Program-made: the position numbers and the translations under genes | Source: CCY15215 sp039194995 | GTDB taxonomy: Bacteria; Cyanobacteriota; Cyanobacteriia; Cyanobacteriales; Spirulinaceae | Length of the DNA stretch: 19,014 nt | Assembly: GCA_039194995.1 (NCBI GenBank) | Contig: JBCCVR010000147.1 | Location: 1-19,014 of the forward strand | Direction of reading: 5' to 3' | The notes under the pieces: generated by a model | Seen by the model: only the letters and a program-made list of their open reading frames with translations | Databases searched by the model: none | What the model was told of the DNA's origin: nothing | In this document: positions 1 through 7,328 of the stretch, piece after piece | How the letters are laid out: every line of letters starts with the position of its first letter | How positions within the stretch are numbered: position 1 is the stretch's first letter

Positions 1-137
1 CCTGGGCGGACATCTTAAACCGCGCCAACTTAGGATTCGAAGTAATGCACGAGCGCAACGCTCACAACTTCCCCTTAGATTTGGCGGCTGGCGAGTCTGC
101 TCCTGTTGCTCTGCAAGCTCCTGTCATCAACGGCTAA
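1..137 (+). CDS. psbA: Photosystem II D1 protein, C-terminal fragment (5' end outside window)
   Basis: Reading from base 3 gives the last 44 residues of D1, beginning at the Trp that is W317 in standard numbering and ending with TAA at 135-137. D1 is the reaction-centre subunit of photosystem II in the thylakoid membrane and carries ligands of the oxygen-evolving Mn4CaO5 cluster. The C-terminal ligands are all visible: His332, Glu333 and His337 in MHERNAHNF, Asp342 and Ala344 in LDLA. A 16-residue tail (AGESAPVALQAPVING) follows Ala344; in the family this extension is removed by the CtpA protease. Nothing suggests a divergent or inactive D1. The start, promoter and light regulation lie upstream of the window. 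It is the only photosynthesis gene here and is followed by its own terminator, so it is probably transcribed alone. Confidence 0.97.
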   Translation, partial: WADILNRANLGFEVMHERNAHNFPLDLAAGESAPVALQAPVING

Positions 138-177
138 TTTGCGAAGTTAGCCTAAAATCTTAGGCAAAGCCAATATC

Positions 178-216
178 AAAGAAAGTGCACTCTCTCGGAG
201 TGCACTTTCTTTTGGT
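178..216 (+). terminator. Intrinsic terminator of psbA
   Basis: A perfect 15-bp stem (178-192 with 198-212) closes a 5-nt loop, TCTCG, and runs into a short T-run (TTTCTTTT). It lies 41 bases after the psbA stop. The A-rich left arm also gives a U-tract in the opposite direction, so it could act on both strands. A smaller hairpin, GCCTAA-AATC-TTAGGC at 150-165, lies between the stop codon and this stem. Confidence 0.9.
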
Positions 217-250
217 ATAGCATTACACTGTTAGGTTAGGAAATTTCTTC

Positions 251-280
251 TCTCTGTGTTTCTCTGTGTCTCTGTGGTTC
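251..280. repeat. Short tandem repeat, CTCTGTGT type
   Basis: Two near-identical decamers (TCTCTGTGTT, TCTCTGTGTC) followed by a degenerate third copy lie between the psbA terminator and the 3' end of the BY-kinase gene. From general knowledge, sequences of this type (read on the other strand as ACACAGAGA units) are common in cyanobacterial spacers. No function can be assigned. The repeat would be transcribed as the 3' UTR of the minus-strand kinase gene. Confidence 0.6.
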
Positions 281-303
281 AAATTCTTTGACTTTCCCGC
301 TCT

Positions 304-2571
304 TTAACCATCCAAAGCCTGCGCATTCTCCTCAGATGCAAAATAGCGGTGATAGTAGTAATAAGAACCGGAAGTAAAATCTTTGGCACCATTGGCGACT
401 AAACCCATAGGCGCGGTTTGAGACATTTTGATATTTTCTAAAACTTGTTTGAGCAACGTGCGATCCGTCCAGCCCAAGCGCACCACCATCAGCATGACAT
501 CCACCTGACCCGCTAGGAATTTCGCATCGGCTAAACCCAACATGGGAGGCGTATCGAAGATAATTAAATCGAAAGACTGACGCAGGCGATCGATCAAGCT
601 CTTCATTTTTTGAGAAGAGAGCAAGCGTGTCGGATCCGGGGGAATTTGTCCGGAAGTCAGAATAAACAAATTATCATCCAACGTTGATTGCTGGATAATG
701 TCTTCCACCTCCAAATCCATCGAAATTGCATGGGAAAGTCCCCAAACATTTGGTAAATCCGTCATGGCATGGACTTGGGGGCGACGTAAATCCGCATCGA
801 CCAATAGCACTCGCTGTCCCATCGCCGCCGCAGACTGAGCCAAATGCACCGAGGTGGTGGATTTGCCTTCGAGGGGAACCGAAGAACTCACGACCAAGAC
901 TTGCAGGGGTTTATCGGGGGTAAAGAAAGAGAGATTGGCATTGAGAGACCGAAAGGCTTCTAGGAAAGGCGAGGCGCGATAGCGGCGATCGAAGGAACGC
1001 AAAGATAAGGGAGAGGCTTTCTCGCTGCCCTTGCGTTCCTTAAAGTCCTTGCGATAGGGAATGACCCCCAATAAGGGCAAACCCACATTATCTTTCAGGT
1101 CTTCGGGGGAATGGAAGCGCACGTCAAGTTTTTCGGCGATTAATGCCGCCCCGGAGCCGGCCAGCAATCCCGCAAAAATCCCCAAGATCAAACCGCGAGA
1201 AACATTGGGAGCAATGGGATAGACGGGTAATTCTGCCGCGTCAATTTCTTCCCAAGAGAGGGTGCGTTGAGCGGATTCAATCTCGAGGTCTTCTTTCACA
1301 GAAAGAAAGCGTTTGAGGGCTTCGGTAGCCACATTGAGTTCCCTCTGCAGATCCGTGTATTGACGGCTGAGAAGGGCAAATTTCTGCATTTCCCCTCGGG
1401 TTTGATTTTCGGCTAGGGTGAGGGCAGCTTCCCGCACTGCGAGAACTTGTTTTTGGTTGGTGGCTTCGATGAGTTCTTGGGTGAGTTTGAGGCGGATGGA
1501 GTTGGGAGATGTATTCAGATTCGTCAGGTTTTCTTGCGCCCCTTCTTCCCCCAAAACCGCGATCGCTTCTTGGCGAATGAGGGGGAGTATTTTATTGCGG
1601 CGATCGCGCAAGACTTGAATTTGGGGGCTGCTGGGGGTAAAGCGGGTAGACTCAACCGCCAGTTCGGTTTCGACCTCTTGGAGTTGGTTGAGGAGGGATT
1701 GATAGCGGGGTGCTTCGCTTAAGGATGTGGCCACGATCGCCCGATCCAATTCGATATCTAACTGACCCTTTAACTTTTGCTCTAAAGACTCCGAGGCTTT
1801 TAATTCGGCAGAGGTTTCCTGCTGGGAGACGCGAAGTTGACTGAGGCGATCGGCTACGCGCTGGCCTTGAACCTCGGGATCGAGGAGGTTGTGTTGCTGG
1901 CGAAATTTTTGGACTTGTTGTTGCAGGTCGTTAACTTGCGTTTCGAGGAGGGGAAGTTGCCTTTGGACGAATTCCAGTCCCTTTTGTTTGCCCGTTTTTT
2001 GTTCGATCTGGGAGTATTCGATAAAGCCCGCAGAAATAGCATCAAGAATAAACTTAATTTTTTCGGGATCGGAGTCTTGAAAGGAGATTTCTAAAATTTT
2101 TGTATAGTCCACCCGTCCGATAGACAAACCCCCCATCACACCGTGATAGTCGAGGTTTGGATAGCGATCGCGAATCCTTTCGACAATGGGTTCGATCACT
2201 TTCGGACTGCGGAGGACTTCGATTTGGGTCTCGTAATCCAACTCCGTCACGGACTGGCGACCCACCAAACGTTGGGAAAAGCGATCGAAGGTTTCTTCGC
2301 TCGCTATCGGTTCGATTAAAATCCGAAATGAACTTTTGTAAAGGGGAATCTCATTGAGAATTCGAAAGGCCATGGACGAAGTAACCGCCGCCCCCACTAA
2401 AAGAAACAACCACCACCGACGACGCAGCACAGAGAGAGACTGACGGAGATTGAGAGAATCGTCTTGAGTTTTGGGCAGAGATGGGGGAAAAGAATCCGCG
2501 ATCGCGGGTTGAAGGGGAAGAGCCGGGGGGCTGACATTTGGGACGGACTGCTGAGGGCGATTCGAAACCAT
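304..2571 (-). CDS. wzc: Wzc-like polysaccharide co-polymerase with fused BY-kinase domain
   Basis: This 755-residue inner-membrane protein has the PCP-2a layout. After a Pro-rich cytoplasmic N-terminus comes TM1 (about 53-72), a Wzz-type periplasmic region with long coiled coil (about 190-430), and TM2 (about 459-480). The C-terminal P-loop tyrosine autokinase has a Walker A ending GKST (569-572), Walker A' VDADLRRP (591-598) and Walker B IIFDTPP (670-676). The tail has a Tyr cluster, YYYY at 737-740 plus Tyr743, the expected autophosphorylation site. In the family, phosphorylation cycling of this tail controls polymer length and export together with Wza and Wzy. It is transcribed away from wzm across a 157-bp spacer. 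No phosphatase (Wzb), Wza or Wzy is seen here. Length is normal for kinase-fused cyanobacterial members, and the ATG at 2571 gives the full cytoplasmic N-terminus. Confidence 0.92.
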   Translation of the reverse strand: MVSNRPQQSVPNVSPPALPLQPAIADSFPPSLPKTQDDSLNLRQSLSVLRRRWWLFLLVGAAVTSSMAFRILNEIPLYKSSFRILIEPIASEETFDRFSQRLVGRQSVTELDYETQIEVLRSPKVIEPIVERIRDRYPNLDYHGVMGGLSIGRVDYTKILEISFQDSDPEKIKFILDAISAGFIEYSQIEQKTGKQKGLEFVQRQLPLLETQVNDLQQQVQKFRQQHNLLDPEVQGQRVADRLSQLRVSQQETSAELKASESLEQKLKGQLDIELDRAIVATSLSEAPRYQSLLNQLQEVETELAVESTRFTPSSPQIQVLRDRRNKILPLIRQEAIAVLGEEGAQENLTNLNTSPNSIRLKLTQELIEATNQKQVLAVREAALTLAENQTRGEMQKFALLSRQYTDLQRELNVATEALKRFLSVKEDLEIESAQRTLSWEEIDAAELPVYPIAPNVSRGLILGIFAGLLAGSGAALIAEKLDVRFHSPEDLKDNVGLPLLGVIPYRKDFKERKGSEKASPLSLRSFDRRYRASPFLEAFRSLNANLSFFTPDKPLQVLVVSSSVPLEGKSTTSVHLAQSAAAMGQRVLLVDADLRRPQVHAMTDLPNVWGLSHAISMDLEVEDIIQQSTLDDNLFILTSGQIPPDPTRLLSSQKMKSLIDRLRQSFDLIIFDTPPMLGLADAKFLAGQVDVMLMVVRLGWTDRTLLKQVLENIKMSQTAPMGLVANGAKDFTSGSYYYYHRYFASEENAQALDG

Positions 2572-2584
2572 GTACTTTGGTTTT

Positions 2585-2607
2585 GGTTATTGGTTATTAG
2601 TTATTGG
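2585..2607. repeat. Heptad short tandem repeat (GGTTATT type)
   Basis: Three consecutive heptads (GGTTATT, GGTTATT, AGTTATT) plus GG form a period-7 repeat just upstream of the BY-kinase start. This matches the short tandemly repeated repetitive (STRR) sequences described from cyanobacteria. It lies in the kinase gene's 5' region and upstream of the proposed wzm promoter. A related heptad array lies between wzm and wzt. Confidence 0.75.
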
Positions 2608-2614
2608 CGATCGG

Positions 2615-2643
2615 GTGACGGTTAGGGCTAATGACTCTATGAT
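2615..2643 (+). promoter_or_regulatory. Candidate sigma70-type promoter of the polysaccharide cassette
   Basis: GTGACG (2615-2620) and TATGAT (2638-2643) are separated by 17 bp, matching TTGACA/TATAAT at 4 and 5 of 6 positions. Transcription would start near 2650, giving an 80-base leader before wzm. No other pair in the divergent spacer fits as well. It is read from sequence only. Confidence 0.45.
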
Positions 2644-2696
2644 ATCTACTGGGGAAGAAAATTTCCGATTTGGCATAACTTTACCGCGAATTTCTA

Positions 2697-2724
2697 ATTC
2701 CCTCCTCCCTATTCCCTACTCCTC
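2697..2724. repeat. Pyrimidine heptad repeat in the wzm leader
   Basis: Four period-7 units (ATTCCCT, CCTCCCT, ATTCCCT, ACTCCTC) run up to 4 bases before the wzm ATG. This is a second STRR type, unrelated in sequence to the GGTTATT arrays. It makes the leader almost purely pyrimidine, so wzm has no Shine-Dalgarno sequence. Confidence 0.7.
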
Positions 2725-2728
2725 ATTC

Positions 2729-3553
2729 ATGCCGAAAACCGAACTGATTATTGAAGCTGGTAAAACAGAACAGCAATACTGGCAAGATTTATGGCATTAC
2801 CGAGAACTATTTTATTTCTTGGCATGGCGAGATATTTTGGTGCGTTACAAACAAACGGTAGTCGGCGTAACGTGGGCATTACTCCAACCTTTTGCCACAA
2901 TGGTAGTTCTAACGGTAGTGTTTGGCAAACTGGCTAAATTGCCCTCAGAGGGCGCGCCTTATCCGATTTTGGTGTTTGCTGCCATGTTGCCTTGGCAATT
3001 TTTCGCCAATTCTCTTGCCAATTGCAGTAATAGTTTGGTGGGCAATGCCAACCTCATTTCTAAAGTTTATTTTCCCCGTTTAATCGTGCCTGCCAGTGCA
3101 ATTGTCGTCAGTTTCGTCGATTTTGCGCTCTCGGTCGCAATTTTATTGGGATTAATGGCTTGGTATAACTTTGTTCCTTCTTGGCGCGTCATTGTCCTAC
3201 CCGGATTTACGATCGTTGCCGCGATCGCGAGTTTGGGTGCGGGTCTCTGGCTGGCTGCTCTCAATGTCCGCTATCGAGATTTTCGTTTTGTTGTTCCTTT
3301 TATCGTACAGTTGGGACTCTATATTTCTCCGGTGGGTTTTAGTAGCAGTATTGTCCCCGAACGCTGGCGCTTACTCTATTATCTCAATCCCATGGTTGGC
3401 GTTATCGATGGGTTTCGCTGGGCAATTTTAGGCGATGAATTTCAGTTTTATCTCCCCGGATTTCTCTTGTCTTTACTTCTTTTAGGTACGTTGGCTATCA
3501 GTAGTATTATTTATTTCCGCAAAACAGAGCGGACTTTTGCAGATGTGATTTAA
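2729..3553 (+). CDS. wzm: ABC-2 type polysaccharide export permease (Wzm-like)
   Basis: This 274-residue inner-membrane protein is the channel subunit that moves a lipid-linked polysaccharide from cytoplasm to periplasm with its ATPase partner encoded next. An amphipathic N-terminus with the family's ELFYFLAWRDILVRYKQT region (26-43) precedes about six hydrophobic segments (roughly 46-66, 78-97, 118-145, 155-178, 187-204 and 242-263). Family signatures seen are LNVRYRDFRFVVPF (178-191) and YLNPMVGVIDGFRW (218-231). The start is set at the ATG at 2729: the frame is open back to an ATG at 2570, but that overlaps the divergent kinase start and reads through heptad repeats and the candidate promoter. 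No Shine-Dalgarno is visible at 2729. It lies 57 bp before wzt, likely in one operon. Substrate (O-antigen, capsule or other glycan) cannot be read from the permease. Confidence 0.92.
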   Translation: MPKTELIIEAGKTEQQYWQDLWHYRELFYFLAWRDILVRYKQTVVGVTWALLQPFATMVVLTVVFGKLAKLPSEGAPYPILVFAAMLPWQFFANSLANCSNSLVGNANLISKVYFPRLIVPASAIVVSFVDFALSVAILLGLMAWYNFVPSWRVIVLPGFTIVAAIASLGAGLWLAALNVRYRDFRFVVPFIVQLGLYISPVGFSSSIVPERWRLLYYLNPMVGVIDGFRWAILGDEFQFYLPGFLLSLLLLGTLAISSIIYFRKTERTFADVI

Positions 3554-3557
3554 TTTG

Positions 3558-3592
3558 TTTGTTGTTTGTCGTTTGTTATTGGTTATTGGTTA
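3558..3592. repeat. Degenerate heptad tandem repeat between wzm and wzt
   Basis: Five period-7 units (TTTGTTG, TTTGTCG, TTTGTTA, TTGGTTA, TTGGTTA) start 4 bases after the wzm stop. The last two match the GGTTATT array at 2585-2607. The array fills most of the 57-bp wzm-wzt spacer and drifts in sequence from left to right. Confidence 0.7.
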
Positions 3593-3610
3593 AAACCTCT
3601 TGGGATTCTC

Positions 3611-4867
3611 ATGTCAGATTTTGCAATTCGCATTGAAAATTTAAGCAAGAAATATATTCTCGGACATCAGCAGCAAGATAGTCAGATGTTACGCTATGCC
3701 GTGATGCAAAGGTTAAAGCAATTACCGAGGCAATTGTTTGGGAAAAAACAGACGAGAATCGAGGAAGAATTTTGGGCATTAAAGGATGTTTCTTTTGAAA
3801 TCGAACGAGGCGATCGCGTCGGCATTATTGGTAGAAATGGTGCGGGAAAATCGACATTATTAAAAATATTAAGTCGCATTACCGAACCCACAACCGGACG
3901 AATTCATCTGAAGGGAAGAGTTGCCAGTTTGTTGGAAGTGGGAACGGGATTTCATCCAGAGTTAACGGGACGAGAAAATATTTATCTCAATGGTTCGATT
4001 TTGGGAATGAGTAAAATAGAGATTCGAAAAAAATTTGATGAAATTGTCTCGTTTGCAGAAATTGAACGATTTTTAGATACTCCCGTTAAACGCTATTCAT
4101 CGGGAATGTATGTGCGTTTAGCTTTTTCAGTCGCCGCTTATTTAGAAACCGATATTTTAGTCGTCGATGAAGTCTTAGCCGTGGGAGACGTACAATTTCA
4201 AAAGAAGTGTTTAGGAAAGATGGAAACAGTCGGGAAAGAAGGGAGAACGGTTATTTTTGTCAGTCACAATATGGGGGCGATCGAACGATTGTGCGATCGC
4301 GGTATTTATTTAGAAAGCGGTTTAGTGAAAGCAAGTGGGTTATCGGAACGAATCATTCAAGAGTATCTGACCGATATTATGGCAGGCTCTGTAGAGGATT
4401 TACAAAAGTTTCGCATGGTGGGGTTAGGACAAAATATTTGGTTTGATTCGATTGAATTTCTCGCGGAAGCTGAGGGCGTTGCGGCGTTCGGTCAACCGCT
4501 ACAATATGAATTGATCGTCCGATCGCGAAAAGATTTCACCGATTTGAGTATTGGTGCCAGTATTTACAGTCTATCGGGGAGTTGCGTGGGAACGCTTTTC
4601 ACCCGCGAGATCTTTGCGATCGAAGCGGGGGAAACCAAACGCCTAAAACTGCAAATTTCCAATCATCATTTAGTTCCGGGATCTTATTATGCGGGTTTCA
4701 GTATTGGTTGTGGGAACTATAATAGCAACCGACAGGATTTTGATGTCGTAATCGGCTACCCCAATTTTCAAATTTTGCCGATCGCAGACGATATGGATAC
4801 AATTTCAGTGTGGCATTCAAGTTGGGGAAATGTTGTCTTTCAAGACAATAAGTTATTCATTGAGTAA
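3611..4867 (+). CDS. wzt: ABC polysaccharide export ATPase with C-terminal cargo domain (Wzt-like)
   Basis: This 418-residue protein powers Wzm. The nucleotide-binding domain (about 1-255) has Walker A GRNGAGKST (74-82), the RYSSGM signature of polysaccharide exporters in place of LSGGQ (161-166), Walker B ILVVDE (182-187) and the H-loop His219. The region from about 265 to the end is a beta-rich extension like the Wzt C-terminal domain, which in characterised systems recognises the modified non-reducing end of the O-antigen. That extension points to an O-antigen-type glycan with a terminal cap rather than a short-Wzt exporter that handles the polymer non-specifically. The ATG at 3611 is preferred over one at 3566 that lies inside the heptad repeat. 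It follows wzm by 57 bp and precedes the first glycosyltransferase by 61 bp. Confidence 0.93.
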   Translation: MSDFAIRIENLSKKYILGHQQQDSQMLRYAVMQRLKQLPRQLFGKKQTRIEEEFWALKDVSFEIERGDRVGIIGRNGAGKSTLLKILSRITEPTTGRIHLKGRVASLLEVGTGFHPELTGRENIYLNGSILGMSKIEIRKKFDEIVSFAEIERFLDTPVKRYSSGMYVRLAFSVAAYLETDILVVDEVLAVGDVQFQKKCLGKMETVGKEGRTVIFVSHNMGAIERLCDRGIYLESGLVKASGLSERIIQEYLTDIMAGSVEDLQKFRMVGLGQNIWFDSIEFLAEAEGVAAFGQPLQYELIVRSRKDFTDLSIGASIYSLSGSCVGTLFTREIFAIEAGETKRLKLQISNHHLVPGSYYAGFSIGCGNYNSNRQDFDVVIGYPNFQILPIADDMDTISVWHSSWGNVVFQDNKLFIE

Positions 4868-4928
4868 AAAGCTAATATAAAACGACGTTAAATCTAAAAG
4901 AAAGATTCCACAAATATCCCGGAAATTC

Positions 4929-5960
4929 ATGAAGGTCAAACTCGAACCCAACTATCCCACGATCGCGCCGATCGCAACAGCGGAAAAACGCCCATTTTGG
5001 TCGGTTATTATTCCAACCTACAATCGCATTACCTATTTAGAACAAACCTTAAAGAGCGTTTTAGCAGCGGGAATTTCTGCTGAAGAAATGCAAATTGAAG
5101 TCGTCGATAATTGCTCGGATCGGGTCGATATCAAAAGCGTTGTTCGAGATATTGCCGGCGATCGCATTTCTGTTTATCGTCAGCCTCAAACAGTCAGCAT
5201 GAGCGAAAATTGGACGACCTGTATTCGTCGCGCCCGAGGTTTTTGGGTGCATATTCTCCACGATGACGATCTCGTATTACCCGACTTTTACTCGACTTAT
5301 CGACAGATTATTGAAACTACAAATTGTCTAATGGTTGCAGGTCAAGCAATTCTCATTGATGAAGAGGAAAACTGGCAGAGAATTTCTTGTTGGCTGCCAG
5401 CCAGAAACCATCTACTAGATAATCCATTAAAAGCGATCGCCAGTCAAAGTATTGTTATGGCTGCTTCTGTGGTCGTCTCCCGCGATACTTACGAGAAAAT
5501 CGGCGGTTTTCATTCCCAATTAGTACACGCACCCGATTGGGAAATGTGGACGAGAATTGCAGCAATGGGGAAAGTAGGCTGGGCGAAAAAACCGTATTGC
5601 TTATATCGCATTCATGCTGGATCGGAAACCAATTTGGCAGCATTAACCGGAACTAATATTTTAGATTTATTAGCAGCCTCTCGATTAATGGCAAGACATT
5701 TTGAAGATCGGAAAGTTCGGCAGGAAGTCCAACAAAGTACATTATATTATTTAGGCAATGCTGCCAAAGAAAAAAGCCAAATTTTAGCGTATACTCGCAA
5801 GTATAAAGCTGCCTTATTATACGGTCGGCTGGCGATCGCACTTCGTCCTCTGAAATTGGAATCTTATATTACTTTTTTGCTCGTATTAAAAACAATTTTT
5901 GCTGGCTTGCTCAAATCATTATTACAAGTCCCTTCTCGCCATGAAAGTCTTACAAATTAA
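4929..5960 (+). CDS. Family 2 glycosyltransferase (GT-A fold)
   Basis: This 343-residue cytoplasmic enzyme probably adds one sugar to the growing lipid-linked glycan. The GT2 core starts at WSVIIPTYNR (24-33), then VVDNCSD (58-64) in the nucleotide-binding part, and HDDDL (111-115), which holds the DxD metal/nucleotide-sugar site. A later PDWEMW motif (near 200) fits the acceptor/catalytic loop of the family. Donor and acceptor cannot be predicted. GGAAA lies 5 bases before the ATG and is a weak Shine-Dalgarno. Its 3' end overlaps the next gene by 20 bp, implying translational coupling. It shares the low GC and codon use of its cassette neighbours. Confidence 0.9.
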   Translation: MKVKLEPNYPTIAPIATAEKRPFWSVIIPTYNRITYLEQTLKSVLAAGISAEEMQIEVVDNCSDRVDIKSVVRDIAGDRISVYRQPQTVSMSENWTTCIRRARGFWVHILHDDDLVLPDFYSTYRQIIETTNCLMVAGQAILIDEEENWQRISCWLPARNHLLDNPLKAIASQSIVMAASVVVSRDTYEKIGGFHSQLVHAPDWEMWTRIAAMGKVGWAKKPYCLYRIHAGSETNLAALTGTNILDLLAASRLMARHFEDRKVRQEVQQSTLYYLGNAAKEKSQILAYTRKYKAALLYGRLAIALRPLKLESYITFLLVLKTIFAGLLKSLLQVPSRHESLTN

Positions 5961-7155
5961 TCAATACGATATTTGGGGAGGAGCAGCGATCGCCGCTTAT
6001 CGCTTGCATCAGGGCTTACTCAATCGAGAAATTGATTCTCGTTTATTAGTGGGAGGCGCAAAAATTCCCGACGATCGAGTTGCGATCGTGCCGCGATGGA
6101 TTAGATTAGAAAATCAGCTTTCTCGTATCAATCGGCGACTGGGACTCAATTATATTAATATTCTCAGCAGTTTTAATTTAGGAAAGCATCCCTTTTATCA
6201 AGACGCAGATATTGTTAATTTTCATAATCTTCATACGGGATACTTTAATTATTTAGCATTGCCAAAGTTGACACACTTGAAACCCTGTGTATTGAGTCTC
6301 CATGATATGTGGAATTTTACCGGACATTGTGCGTATAGTTATGATTGCGATCGCTGGAAAATTGGCTGCGGTTCTTGTCCTTATCCTAGCGATTATCCCG
6401 TCATCGAACGCGACGGTACAGCTTGGGAATGGAAATTAAAAAACTGGGTTTATCAAAATTCGCAACTGGTTATCATTGCTAATAGTTCTTGGATGGAACG
6501 CTTAGCACGACAAAGTATATTAAGTTGCTTTGAGATCGTTCATATTCCTCTAGGCATTGACATGAATCTTTATCAACCCATTGAGAGCCAAAAATGCAAG
6601 GAGTTATTAGGCATCCCTTCTCAAAAAAAGGTTTTAATGTTTGCTGCTTTAAACTTTCACGATCCGTGGAAAGGCAGCGATCTATTAGTCAAAATTCTCT
6701 CCGATCTTCCCGAGTCTTTAAAACAAAATCTAGTTTTGCTCCTCTTTGGTAATGAAAGCGAGAATTTAGCTCAAAAAGTTGCCATTCCGATTATAAGTTT
6801 GGGATATTTAAGCAACGATCGCCTCAAAGCGATCGCCTATTCTGCTGCGGATTTATTCTTATTACCGAGTCGTGCCGAAGCCTTTGGACTGGTTGCCTTA
6901 GAAGCAGCCGCTTGCGGAACGCCTACCGTGGCTTTTCGAGTCGGAGGAATTCCCGATATCGTGCGTCCCGGAAGTACGGGAGAATTAGCAGTTCCAGAAG
7001 ATACCGGAGGATTTATCAAAGCGATCGTCAACTTGCTAGAAGACAGTCAACAATACGAACAATTATCTTTGCAATGTCGCCAAGTTGCCACAGAGGAATT
7101 TTCGCTCGATCTGCAAACAAAACGCTATCTAGAACTCTATCAAAAAATTCTATAG
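5941..7155 (+). CDS. Family 4 glycosyltransferase (GT-B fold)
   Basis: This 404-residue retaining-type glycosyltransferase opens with MKVLQINQYDIWGGAAIAAY, where the Gly-rich loop (13-14) binds the acceptor side. SLHDMWNFTGHC follows near 120-131, with a Cys cluster common in this subgroup. The EX7E motif of GT4 enzymes is Glu313...Glu321 in EAFGLVALE. The ATG at 5941 matches the family N-terminus; an in-frame ATG at 5899 would add 14 unrelated residues and increase the overlap with the upstream gene. It is likely coupled to that GT2 gene by the 20-bp overlap. Its stop codon, TAG at 7153-7155, is the first three bases of a MITE-like insertion. Without the insertion the frame would continue three residues (Ala-Gln-Asn) to TGA, so enzyme function should be unaffected. 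Confidence 0.92.
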   Translation: MKVLQINQYDIWGGAAIAAYRLHQGLLNREIDSRLLVGGAKIPDDRVAIVPRWIRLENQLSRINRRLGLNYINILSSFNLGKHPFYQDADIVNFHNLHTGYFNYLALPKLTHLKPCVLSLHDMWNFTGHCAYSYDCDRWKIGCGSCPYPSDYPVIERDGTAWEWKLKNWVYQNSQLVIIANSSWMERLARQSILSCFEIVHIPLGIDMNLYQPIESQKCKELLGIPSQKKVLMFAALNFHDPWKGSDLLVKILSDLPESLKQNLVLLLFGNESENLAQKVAIPIISLGYLSNDRLKAIAYSAADLFLLPSRAEAFGLVALEAAACGTPTVAFRVGGIPDIVRPGSTGELAVPEDTGGFIKAIVNLLEDSQQYEQLSLQCRQVATEEFSLDLQTKRYLELYQKIL

Positions 7156-7298
7156 CAAGTCCATTTGAGTTGTAAACAAATCGATGTCCAACAAAATTTC
7201 ATATTCAGGTGTGGAACTGGCACCCTGCCAGTGTTTGAAAAAATTAGAAACAGGCTGGAAGCCTGTTCCACTCGTTTACAATTCATTTAGGTTTGCCA
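7153..7298. mobile_element. 146-bp MITE-like element with TA flanks
   Basis: The two ends form imperfect terminal inverted repeats: the outer 27 bases with the flanking TA (7151-7177 against 7274-7300) match at 20 positions when one is reverse-complemented. Both ends are flanked by TA (7151-7152 and 7299-7300), as expected for target duplication by IS630/Tc1/mariner-type transposases. Inside are two hairpins, ACTGGC/GCCAGT (7216-7221 with 7227-7232) and AACAGGCT/AGCCTGTT (7249-7256 with 7260-7267). No coding capacity is present, so it would be non-autonomous. It sits inside the glycosyltransferase operon, and its folded RNA may affect read-through to downstream genes. The sequence type resembles widespread cyanobacterial interspersed repeats, but I could not search for other copies. 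Confidence 0.7.
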
Positions 7299-7328
7299 TA
7301 GCTCAAAATTGAATTATTTTTAATTACA

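Noticed and set aside
36..50. Phe at D1 position 328 as a sign of an atypical D1
   Set aside because: All C-terminal Mn/Ca ligands are intact, and to my knowledge variation at this position is seen in ordinary cyanobacterial D1 proteins.
216..240. TATAGCA near 216 as a second copy of the MITE end
   Set aside because: Only seven bases match; there is no partner repeat or internal similarity.
2570..2728. Upstream ATG extending wzm by 53 residues
   Set aside because: The extension is translated heptad repeat and promoter sequence, overlaps the divergent kinase start, and is absent from the Wzm family layout.
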